Part shown: positions 1-6,399 of the stretch, one piece after another
Layout of the letters: each line of letters starts with the position of its first letter
Numbering within the stretch: the first letter of the stretch is position 1
Assembly: GCA_903835325.1 (NCBI GenBank)
Contig: CAILMU010000057.1
Location: forward strand, 1 to 16,121
Length of the DNA: 16,121 nucleotides
Reading direction: 5' to 3'
Source of the DNA: an uncultured Microcaldota archaeon
GTDB lineage: Archaea; Micrarchaeota; Micrarchaeia; Anstonellales; Bilamarchaeaceae
The notes under the pieces: generated by a model
Databases searched by the model: none
What the model was told of the DNA's origin: nothing
Seen by the model: the letters and a program-made list of their open reading frames with translations, nothing else
Position numbers and translations under genes: made by a program

Positions 1-1181
1 ACCTGGAGAGCGCGAAGGCGAAGAAGGACCAGGAAGGGAAATCCGGCGCTGCCGAAGGCGGGACCGCCGACATCAAGATGCTCACGAAGCCCACCACAAC
101 ATTCGTGGATGTCGCGGGCATGTCAAAGATGAAGGAGGAGATACGCGAGGCTGTCGTATACCCTATGCGCAACCCTGACCTTGCCCGCAAATACGGGAAA
201 CTGGCCGGGGGAGGCATCCTGATGTACGGGCCGCCAGGGTGCGGAAAGACGTTCATTGTGAAAGCGGCCGCAGGCGAATGCCAGGCCGGCTTCATCAACG
301 CGAAATTGTCCGACCTCCTCGACATGTATGTGGGCAATACAGAGAAGAACATCCACAAGGTCTTCGAGCTCGCGCGCAAGAACTCGCCCTGCCTGCTCTT
401 CTTCGACGAAGTCGAGGCTATAGGTGGCAGGCGCGACCAGCAGGAAGGCCAGCAGTACATGAAGATGGCCGTCAACCAGATGCTTTACGAGATGGACGGT
501 GTCGAGGCCAACAACCAGAGTGTGCTCATCATCGCGGCGACGAATGCGCCCTGGGATGTCGACCCGGCGCTGAGGCGCTCGGGCCGTTTCAGCAAGACCA
601 TCTACATCCCGGAGCCGGACTACACCTCGCGTGTCGCTATGCTCAAGATGTACGCGAAGAAAAGGCCCGTCTCGATCTTGGTCCCGTTCAACCTCCTTGG
701 CCTGGCCACGATAGCATATGCTTCGGCAGACCACAAAGCCATAGTGGAGGATGCGGCCACAATCCCCTGGCGCGAAGCGTTCCTGGCTATCGAGAAGAAA
801 GCAGAAGCGCTGATAAAGGGCGGCATGGCGAAGGAGCAGGCCGAGGAGCTTTCGAAGAAGCAGGTATCCCAGCGCTCGATAACCCTCGGCGATTTCGTAT
901 CCGCGATAGCGAAGAAGCGCTCATCCCTCCCTCCCTGGTACGAGCAGGCCAAGAAGCAGATAGGCAAGCAGGAAGAGGTCACGATAGTGGATGGCAAAGA
1001 GCACAAGAAGGTCACCGACAGCAAGATGGGCCCGGGCGAGAAGGAAGCCTTCCGCGACCTGCTCGGCACCATCAACCAGCGCAACCAATGGTATTACAAG
1101 ATTTATTCCGGGACTGTCAAGCAATCCGTTCTCCTGTTGCTGCGCCTTTTCGTTCTAGTCACAGAGCGCAGGATAGTGTAG
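1..1181 (+). CDS. AAA ATPase of the Cdc48/VCP type (5' end outside window)
   Basis: ATP-driven protein remodelling or unfolding is the expected role. The frame is open from base 3, before the first ATG at 78, and reads a Lys/Gly/Ala-rich linker straight into the AAA domain, so the gene starts upstream and this may be the last domain of a longer protein. Numbering from the ATG at 78: Walker A GPPGCGKT 51-58, pore loop MYVG 83-86, Walker B LLFFDE with D110/E111, sensor AATN with N156, arginine-finger region RRSGRF 166-171 (Ser where Pro is usual). A four-helix lid with YASAD and IPWREAF follows, then a C-terminal extension containing SLPPWYEQAKKQI, seen in archaeal AAA proteins. The last about 25 residues are unusually hydrophobic. 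The gene ends 4 bases before pyrC, so co-transcription is likely. The ATPase family is certain; the substrate is unknown. Confidence 0.9.
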   Translation, partial: LESAKAKKDQEGKSGAAEGGTADIKMLTKPTTTFVDVAGMSKMKEEIREAVVYPMRNPDLARKYGKLAGGGILMYGPPGCGKTFIVKAAAGECQAGFINAKLSDLLDMYVGNTEKNIHKVFELARKNSPCLLFFDEVEAIGGRRDQQEGQQYMKMAVNQMLYEMDGVEANNQSVLIIAATNAPWDVDPALRRSGRFSKTIYIPEPDYTSRVAMLKMYAKKRPVSILVPFNLLGLATIAYASADHKAIVEDAATIPWREAFLAIEKKAEALIKGGMAKEQAEELSKKQVSQRSITLGDFVSAIAKKRSSLPPWYEQAKKQIGKQEEVTIVDGKEHKKVTDSKMGPGEKEAFRDLLGTINQRNQWYYKIYSGTVKQSVLLLLRLFVLVTERRIV

Positions 1182-1185
1182 CCCC

Positions 1186-2385
1186 ATGTCACTGGCGATC
1201 AAGAACGGCGCGATCTTTTTCCAGGGCAGGTTCATCCACAAAGAAATCCTTATAGGCGATGACGGCAGGATATCGAAAATCGGGAACAGCCTTGTCGGCG
1301 ACGAATCCATCGACGCATCCAATCTGCTCGTCCTTCCCGGCCTCATCGATCCGCATGTGCATTTGCGCGAGCCTGGAGCGACTGAGAAAGAGGATTTCAA
1401 CACGGGGGGCAGGGCAGCGATAGCAGGCGGCTTCACGACCGTCATGGATATGCCGAACAATACGATTCCGACAACGACAAAAGCGCGATACGAAGAAAAA
1501 AAACAGCTCGCGAAAAAAGCGCTCTGCGATGTCATCGTCCATTTCGGCGCAACGCCAGACAATTTCGATGAGGTGAAGAAAGCGGACCCGCCATCCATGA
1601 AACTATATATGGGCATAACCACCGGCCACATGGTGATAACCGACAAGGCGACGATAGAGAAGCATTTCGCGCTCTTCCCGAAAGACCGGCCGATAGTGGT
1701 CCACGCAGCGGATAATGACCCTAACGAGACCAAAAATCTCGCCGCCACTTACGATAATACCGAATTCGCCCTAGCGCTCGCGAAAAAACATTCCCGCAGG
1801 CTCCATCTCGCGCACGCGTCCACAGGGAAAGAGATAACGATGGCAAAGGCAGTCAAGAGCGCGACAGTGGAGGTCGCCCCGCATTACCTTTTCCTGTCAT
1901 CCAAGGACGCAGAAAGCCTCGGGGCCACGACTTACGGGAAGGTCTATCCTCCGCTCCGTAGCGAGCAGCAACGCATCGTATTATGGAAATACCTTGAGCA
2001 GGCCGATTGCATCGCGACAGACCACGCTCCGCATACGATAGAAGACAAGGAGAACAGCGCTGCCGGTTTCCCAGGGCTCGAGACCAGCCTTTCCCTGATG
2101 CTGGATGCCTGCGACAAAGGCTTCACAGACAAGATTTGGGTTGTTGAGCGGATGAGCGAACGGGTCGCGGACGCCTTTAATCTGAAAGATAGGGGGAGGC
2201 TGGGTGTCGGATTGCGCGGCGATATCACGATCGTGGACCCGAAACTCACCTGGAAAGTGTCAGGCTCAGGACTCGAGACGAAATGCAAATGGTCCCCGTT
2301 CGAAGGAAGGGAGCTCAAAGGCAAGACGGTCACAGTAGTGAAAGGCGGAGAACTAATCTATCTTGAAGGCGAGTTCCAGAAATAG
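1186..2385 (+). CDS. pyrC: Dihydroorotase
   Basis: Catalyses reversible cyclisation of N-carbamoyl-aspartate to dihydroorotate, the third step of de novo pyrimidine synthesis, in the cytoplasm. The 399-residue protein is a full-length amidohydrolase. It has the N-terminal signature PGLIDPHVHLREPG (51-64) with metal ligands H57 and H59, MKLYMG with K139 as candidate carboxylated lysine, H173 in VVHAAD, LHLAHAST with H207 and H210, and ATDHAPH with the catalytic D279. The final strands rebuild the small beta domain typical of the family. The ATG at 1186 is 4 bases after the upstream ATPase stop, so it probably relies on read-through transcription; no separate promoter is visible. ATDHAPH and the HVHLREPG box argue for dihydroorotase over hydantoinase or allantoinase. 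No other pyr gene is in the window. Confidence 0.94.
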   Translation: MSLAIKNGAIFFQGRFIHKEILIGDDGRISKIGNSLVGDESIDASNLLVLPGLIDPHVHLREPGATEKEDFNTGGRAAIAGGFTTVMDMPNNTIPTTTKARYEEKKQLAKKALCDVIVHFGATPDNFDEVKKADPPSMKLYMGITTGHMVITDKATIEKHFALFPKDRPIVVHAADNDPNETKNLAATYDNTEFALALAKKHSRRLHLAHASTGKEITMAKAVKSATVEVAPHYLFLSSKDAESLGATTYGKVYPPLRSEQQRIVLWKYLEQADCIATDHAPHTIEDKENSAAGFPGLETSLSLMLDACDKGFTDKIWVVERMSERVADAFNLKDRGRLGVGLRGDITIVDPKLTWKVSGSGLETKCKWSPFEGRELKGKTVTVVKGGELIYLEGEFQK

Positions 2386-2389
2386 GGTA

Positions 2390-2472
2390 TTCGGAAATAA
2401 AAATAAGCGATAAAGAAAAATGAAAAAAATCAAAGAATGAAAAAATATCAGTCAATCTTATCGATTAACTGA
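2390..2472 (-). terminator. Hairpin plus T-rich tract ending the pilin operon
   Basis: An imperfect inverted repeat (2448-2457 against 2463-2472, 9 of 10 pairs, loop of 5) overlaps the pilin stop codon. Reading on the minus strand, it is followed by a T-rich stretch with several runs of five to seven T. T-rich tracts end transcription in archaea. The plus strand is A-rich here, so this does not obviously end pyrC. Confidence 0.6.
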
Positions 2473-2911
2473 CTTTAGCGATTTTTATCTTGGACGGGCC
2501 GTTCGAGTTGTATACCGATGTTATCTGGACCCTCATCCAAAGCCCTGCCATGGTCTGGTCGGCAAGCGTCGCGCTTTCGACAGGGTACCTGACTATCTCC
2601 ACTATCTGGCTCGGCCCCTGCGGGGTATCCACGGTCATCTGTATCTCGCCGCCGTTGCCGGTGGAGCTGACATTGAATGTCTCGATATCCTTCGGGACAT
2701 AAATATCCGTAAAGACCGTTGTGTTGGTCCCTAGGCTCCCCACCGAATTCGAGAGATATGCCAGCCTGAATACCGCCAGCTCCGCCTGGTACGATGCTAT
2801 CTGCTGGTTGGCGTCGTTGGCCTTGAAATAGACCAGCACCAAGAGCGGTATGAATATCAGCAGCACCAGCGCTACAATCACCAATAATTCCGTACTAACC
2901 TGACCTTTCAT
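2465..2911 (-). CDS. Archaeal pilin-like protein with class III signal peptide
   Basis: Probably a secreted pilin or pseudopilin assembled at the cytoplasmic membrane. The 148-residue protein opens with MKGQVSTELL: a short charged lead and the QxSxE motif (Q4, S6, E8) of class III signal peptides, followed by a single hydrophobic helix at about residues 9-29. In known cases this class is cut in front of the helix by a prepilin peptidase such as EppA. The rest is beta-rich, Ser/Thr/Asn-rich and contains NTT and NVS sequons, fitting an exported head domain. It starts by a TGATG overlap with the CBS-HPF gene, so translation is probably coupled. No pilus motor, platform or peptidase gene is in the window, so whether it forms a filament cannot be told. 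Confidence 0.82.
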   Translation of the reverse strand: MKGQVSTELLVIVALVLLIFIPLLVLVYFKANDANQQIASYQAELAVFRLAYLSNSVGSLGTNTTVFTDIYVPKDIETFNVSSTGNGGEIQMTVDTPQGPSQIVEIVRYPVESATLADQTMAGLWMRVQITSVYNSNGPSKIKIAKVS

Positions 2912-4017
2912 CAGACTTCCCTCCTTCCACTTGCGTATCTGCGCGGTTTTTGGATGCGCTGGTCCTTGCGCTTGCGCAGGACCTGGTCCAGCTCGCTAGC
3001 GAGCTCGTCAACCGCCTCCTTGATGCTCTCCCTCTCTAGTTTCAGCGTTATCCTCCCGCCGGTCATCTCGACCGCCAGGTTTATGACGTATGTCGACTTC
3101 TCCTCCTTCACATGCACGCTCACGGCTGTGATGTTGAAGGATTGCCCGAATTTCCCGAGGACATGGTTGAGCTTCTGCTTGATGGTGTCATAGTAGATTA
3201 TCGTATCATCGTTGAGCCCCGAGATGCTGACTACGTCCTTCGCCTCGGCATTCTCCTTGATTATCTTGAAGATGTCGAGGGCCGAGAGCACGCCGACCGG
3301 TTTCTTGTTCGAAAGGACCACCACAGCCGATACCTGCTTCTGGATCATCCGGTTTATCGCATCGTCGATGCTGGAGTTGTTCTCGACCGTCGCGACATCC
3401 GGCCTGATGAACTGCGAGATCTTGAGATCATCGACTTTCATGTCCTCCTTGAAACCGCTCTTGTCCTTGCGCCCGCCGGCAGGATCCGGCTTCGTGACCC
3501 AGGCTCCGATATCGAAGATCGAGACGACCCCGAGCGGGTACCCCTGCTTCGTGACTATCAGCCTGCGCACATCCTTCTCCTTCATCATGGTCCTCGTCTT
3601 GCCGATGGTCTCATTCTCGTCTATGGAGAACGCTGGCGTGCCCATTAGGTCGTTGACGCTCCCTTTCGGGGCGAGATTCCCTTTGTGTATGTCATCGAGC
3701 AGCTCGACCCTGGTCGTTATCCCTATCGGAGAATCCTTCTCATCCACGACAGGAAGCGCCTTGAAATGGCCCATCATGAACGCATCAACCCTTTCCATGA
3801 TGTCGGATGACTCGCTCAGGACCGGCGGTTTCGCGACCAGGTTTTCGCACTTCACGCTAGATGGGTCCCGGACCCCCTGGTTTATGCAGCCATGGTCTAT
3901 GATGCCGCAATACTTCCCGCTTTTCGTGATAATCACAGCCGTGCAATCCATCAGCTGGGCGGCCGCTTTCGAGACCGGTTCGGATCCATCCAAAATCAGC
4001 GTCTTTTTTATGTCCAT
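2911..4017 (-). CDS. Four-CBS-domain protein with C-terminal HPF/RaiA-like domain
   Basis: A 368-residue soluble protein. Four CBS repeats can be read at about 1-55, 60-113, 120-175 and 198-255; each ends in a hydrophobic-GI/GV-(T/S)xxD/E-type segment (PIGITTRVEL, PLGVVSIFDI, PVGVLSALDI; the first is the most diverged). They should form two Bateman modules, which in the family bind AMP, ATP or related adenosine ligands. Residues about 270-350 (YYDTIKQKLNHVLGKFGQSF, then VSVHVKEEKSTYVINLAVEM and a long amphipathic helix) have the helix-strand-helix pattern of the sigma-54-modulation/ribosome hibernation factor family. A basic tail (KRKDQRIQKPRRYASGRR) would suit RNA binding. Inference: ligand-controlled ribosome dormancy. 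First gene of an operon with the pilin. The HPF assignment is by pattern and less sure than the CBS domains. Confidence 0.85.
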   Translation of the reverse strand: MDIKKTLILDGSEPVSKAAAQLMDCTAVIITKSGKYCGIIDHGCINQGVRDPSSVKCENLVAKPPVLSESSDIMERVDAFMMGHFKALPVVDEKDSPIGITTRVELLDDIHKGNLAPKGSVNDLMGTPAFSIDENETIGKTRTMMKEKDVRRLIVTKQGYPLGVVSIFDIGAWVTKPDPAGGRKDKSGFKEDMKVDDLKISQFIRPDVATVENNSSIDDAINRMIQKQVSAVVVLSNKKPVGVLSALDIFKIIKENAEAKDVVSISGLNDDTIIYYDTIKQKLNHVLGKFGQSFNITAVSVHVKEEKSTYVINLAVEMTGGRITLKLERESIKEAVDELASELDQVLRKRKDQRIQKPRRYASGRREV

Positions 4018-4054
4018 ATATATCCCTTAGGCTCTCTTGGGTTTGACTATAGAA

Positions 4055-4065
4055 TATATAAATAT
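4055..4065. promoter_or_regulatory. TATA-like box shared by divergent scpA and the CBS-HPF operon
   Basis: The AT-only block tatataaatat is readable as a TATA box on both strands. On the plus strand its centre is about 27 bases before the scpA ATG, so the scpA mRNA should be leaderless. On the minus strand transcription would start near 4033 and leave a leader of about 16 bases ending in AAGGGATAT before the CBS-HPF ATG. Confidence 0.6.
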
Positions 4066-4086
4066 GGATTGGGTATATAAACAATT

Positions 4087-4794
4087 ATGGCGCACCAGGT
4101 CCAGCTGCAGTCGTTCCTCCACTTCGAGGCGATGGTCCAGAAGCCCACCTGGAAGGACATTTTGCTGGAATTGATAGCATCGAAACGGTTCGATCCCTGG
4201 AACATAGACCTGGTGCAACTGGCCAACGAATTCCTGAAAACGGTCAAAGAGATGGAGAGGATGGATTTCGCGCTACAGGCGAATGTCATCCTGGCAGCAT
4301 CCATCCTGTTGAAGCACAAGAGCGATTACCTGCGCTCGCTGAGCTACCAGTCGGACATGAGCGAATTCCTGGCGGAATCCGATATCGCGGATATGGAGAA
4401 CGCGGACGAATTCCCAATGCTCACGTTGTCCTCCAGGATACCGCCTAAACGGCAGGTGACTTTGGACGAACTCCTTGATGAGATGGAGCGGATAATCAAA
4501 TACGATTCGGTCGAGCGCGTGAAGGTGCCGCGTGGCTCAATCATGGAGACGATAGACCTGGAGCTTGCCGAGCACGACATAGAGCGCGAGATGACGGATG
4601 TGATGGCCCGCATCCGGCAGAACACGGACAGCGAAGGCTGGTCTTTGTTCTCAAAACTCGCCAAAGAAAACGATTACCAGAATATCGTCTACACGCTCGT
4701 GTGCATCCTTCATCTGGTGCAACGCGAGGAGGTCGACATCCGGCAGGATACGATGTTCGGCGAGATATTCATCAAATTGCTGAAAGAGAATTGA
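4087..4794 (+). CDS. scpA: Segregation and condensation protein A (kleisin)
   Basis: ScpA bridges the heads of the SMC ATPase and helps condense and separate chromosomes. The 235-residue protein has the N-terminal helical region with the family hallmark DPWNIDLVQLANEFL (36-50) and the following helix rich in alkyl residues (VILAASILLKHKSDYLRSLS), which contacts the SMC neck in known kleisins. There is a variable acidic linker (about 95-150) and a C-terminal winged-helix region (GWSLFSKLAKENDY to EIFIKLLKE, about 178-233) that would contact the SMC head. The start at 4087 is set by the TATA-like box about 27 bases upstream. Neither smc nor scpB is in the window. A kinase gene follows after 71 bases and sepF lies beyond it in the opposite direction. 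Confidence 0.9.
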   Translation: MAHQVQLQSFLHFEAMVQKPTWKDILLELIASKRFDPWNIDLVQLANEFLKTVKEMERMDFALQANVILAASILLKHKSDYLRSLSYQSDMSEFLAESDIADMENADEFPMLTLSSRIPPKRQVTLDELLDEMERIIKYDSVERVKVPRGSIMETIDLELAEHDIEREMTDVMARIRQNTDSEGWSLFSKLAKENDYQNIVYTLVCILHLVQREEVDIRQDTMFGEIFIKLLKEN

Positions 4795-4834
4795 GCCCCG
4801 AAAACCCCGGTTGGCCGATGTTCCGTGCAATTCC

Positions 4835-4843
4835 TTTTTATTT
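4835..4843 (+). promoter_or_regulatory. TATA-like box of the kinase gene
   Basis: The block ttttattt, centred near 4839, lies about 27 bases before the ATG at 4866, the archaeal spacing for a leaderless transcript. It supports 4866 as the start rather than in-frame codons further upstream, which would overlap scpA. Confidence 0.55.
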
Positions 4844-4865
4844 ATGTTATAGTATATCGTTCATA

Positions 4866-5858
4866 ATGCCAGAAACGCGTTGGCCGATAATCAAACCTCT
4901 GCCTGCGCAAGCCATGCAAAACGAGGCCGGCAACTCCCGCCCGCGAAACCCGTTCAAGAGCGGGGACCGGATAGCCGGCCAATATGTTCTGGAGCAGAGC
5001 GTGGCAAAGGGATCCGTCGGAACGATATGGTCTGCCAAAGAGATAGGTTCAGGGAGGCGCATCGCGCTCAAATTCCTCAACGATGATTGCCTCCAGGATA
5101 ACGATATCCATCTCATGTTCCAGGCAGAGCTCGAGACTTTGCGTGTCGTGGACCATCCAGGCGTGGTTTCTGCGCTTTCATCGGCCTTGAGCGTTGAGAA
5201 CGGGATACCTTACTTCGCCATGGAATTCGCACCGGGTGTCGACCTCTTCAACTTCGCGGGTGGCGAACCCAAACCGATGGGAGTGAAACTGGGCGTTTAT
5301 TCAGCCATCTGCGAAGCGGTACAGGCGATACACGATAAGGATGTCATCCACCGCGACCTCAAGCCGAACAACATTTTCGTAGGTGAATGCCCAAGGTGGC
5401 CGGATCCAGGTTCGATAGCATACCGGATCAAAATCCTGGATTTCGGCTTTGCGATAATGCCAGGTTCTTTCGATTATTGCTCGGTCAGCGGAATATTGCC
5501 CGGCACATCCCACTTCCTCGCACCCGAGCTTCTTTTCTCGCCGGGATCGGCAGGCAAACTCGCCGACATCTACTCATTGGGCATATGCATGTACGTGACT
5601 TTCTGCGGCTCATTCCCGTTCCGTCCGCCGTATGTAAGCGGGGAACAGCTCGCAGAGATGAGCAGGGCGGAAGTGGCAGACCTCTATCTCAACTACCCGC
5701 CGGTATCTGTCGATGTCCGGGCGCCGTACCTGCCATCGTCCATAAGGCGCATAATCAAGAAGGCGATGAGCGAGAATCTCAATTCCAGATACCAGAGCGC
5801 AGGGGAGCTTAGTGAGGATATCGAGGAGGTCCGGCTCGCTCTTGGAACCCAGCGCTGA
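4866..5858 (+). CDS. Hanks-type Ser/Thr protein kinase (soluble, PknB-like)
   Basis: A 330-residue cytoplasmic protein made almost only of a kinase domain (about 38-325). Visible key elements: ATP lysine K69 in IALKFL, helix-C glutamate E88, catalytic loop HRDLKPNN with D164, K166 and N169, DFG D192-G194, APE A219-E221, helix-F D234 in ADIYSLG, and R309 near the end. All catalytic residues are present. The glycine-rich loop is atypical, AKGSVGTIW, with Ala for the first Gly. No membrane segment or PASTA/sensor domain follows, unlike many bacterial PknB enzymes; the first 35 residues are Pro-rich and probably disordered. The frame is open further up, but the TATA-like box fixes the start at 4866. 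Between scpA and sepF, so phosphorylation of division or condensation proteins is a reasonable guess, unproven. Confidence 0.88.
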   Translation: MPETRWPIIKPLPAQAMQNEAGNSRPRNPFKSGDRIAGQYVLEQSVAKGSVGTIWSAKEIGSGRRIALKFLNDDCLQDNDIHLMFQAELETLRVVDHPGVVSALSSALSVENGIPYFAMEFAPGVDLFNFAGGEPKPMGVKLGVYSAICEAVQAIHDKDVIHRDLKPNNIFVGECPRWPDPGSIAYRIKILDFGFAIMPGSFDYCSVSGILPGTSHFLAPELLFSPGSAGKLADIYSLGICMYVTFCGSFPFRPPYVSGEQLAEMSRAEVADLYLNYPPVSVDVRAPYLPSSIRRIIKKAMSENLNSRYQSAGELSEDIEEVRLALGTQR

Positions 5859-5888
5859 AGCTGGTGATTTTATGAGTGGAACGCGTTC

Positions 5889-5933
5889 TTCCAAATAAAA
5901 CTAGAAAATTAAAAATAATAAAATAAAAAAAAT
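5889..5933 (-). terminator. T-rich terminator after sepF
   Basis: Reading on the minus strand directly after the sepF stop there is a run of eight T followed by further T/A-rich sequence, the usual archaeal intrinsic termination signal. The facing kinase gene ends only 75 bases away and shows no T-rich tract of its own on the plus strand. Confidence 0.5.
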
Positions 5934-6320
5934 CTACTCGATGATCGTCGAGCCGGCTTTCGCCTTCGGCTTCGATTTGACGATCTTCACGTTCGCAGGG
6001 GTCATGATGACCATCTCGTTCGAGAGCAGCGCGATGTCGCCGTTGCTCCTGCCCGCGTGGACCTTCAATTTCGAGATGATGCCCTTCAGCCTGTTCGGCT
6101 GCTTCGATAGCGGGAGCAGGTTCAGGATGATGACATTCTTCGTTGTTAGCTCCTTGATAACGAGATCCACGTCGCCTTCGTTGCGAAGGTCCAGCCTCTT
6201 GACATAGAAGTCCGCCGGAGGGCTCACTGCGTCGCCTTCGGACGACTGCATTATCTCTTCCAGGTCCGGTACATCTGTCTGTTCGGTCTTACCACCTAAT
6301 ATCTTGTCGAAAAGTCCCAT
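5934..6320 (-). CDS. sepF: Cell division protein SepF
   Basis: SepF links FtsZ filaments to the membrane; in archaea that use FtsZ it is the main known anchor. The 128-residue protein has a short amphipathic N-terminal membrane-targeting helix (MGLFDKILGG), an acidic flexible linker (11-36), and the compact SepF core (about 38-113): FYVKRLDLRNEGDVDLVIKE, the strand NVIILNLLPL, then LKGIISKLKVHAGRSNGDIALLSNEMVIMTP. The core ends in VKIV, followed by a short Lys-rich tail. Length is normal for archaeal SepF. The start is supported by GGTGAT five bases upstream of the ATG. ftsZ is not in the window. It converges with the kinase gene and is separated from the pyrophosphatase gene by the TnpB locus. 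Confidence 0.9.
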   Translation of the reverse strand: MGLFDKILGGKTEQTDVPDLEEIMQSSEGDAVSPPADFYVKRLDLRNEGDVDLVIKELTTKNVIILNLLPLSKQPNRLKGIISKLKVHAGRSNGDIALLSNEMVIMTPANVKIVKSKPKAKAGSTIIE

Positions 6321-6384
6321 CTAATCACCGTTGCACGGGGTTAATTAATCCCGATTCCTCTATGAAGCAATTAATTTATAAATA
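6321..6384 (-). promoter_or_regulatory. sepF promoter region with SD and a palindrome
   Basis: On the minus strand a TATA-like box (6375-6384, also readable on the plus strand toward tnpB) should start transcription near 6350. The leader then carries GGTGAT just before the sepF ATG, matching the archaeal anti-SD sequence. A near-perfect 16-base palindrome (6337-6352, GGGGTTAATTAATCCC, one mismatched pair) sits right at the expected transcription start, a suitable place for a repressor site. Confidence 0.45.
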
Positions 6385-6399
6385 CTCTCGGCTCCAGAA

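Noticed and set aside
239..1255. Long plus-strand open frame across the first ATPase gene
   Set aside because: Its product is Arg/Gly/His-rich with no domain, while the overlapping frame has a full AAA domain; it is a shadow of GC-rich codons.
4701..4865. Longer kinase start inside scpA
   Set aside because: It would overlap scpA by about 90 bases and lies before the TATA-like box; the added residues show no kinase similarity.
5877..5893. Short inverted repeat TGGAA/TTCCA after the kinase gene
   Set aside because: Five pairs only, with no T run on the plus strand; not enough for a terminator call.
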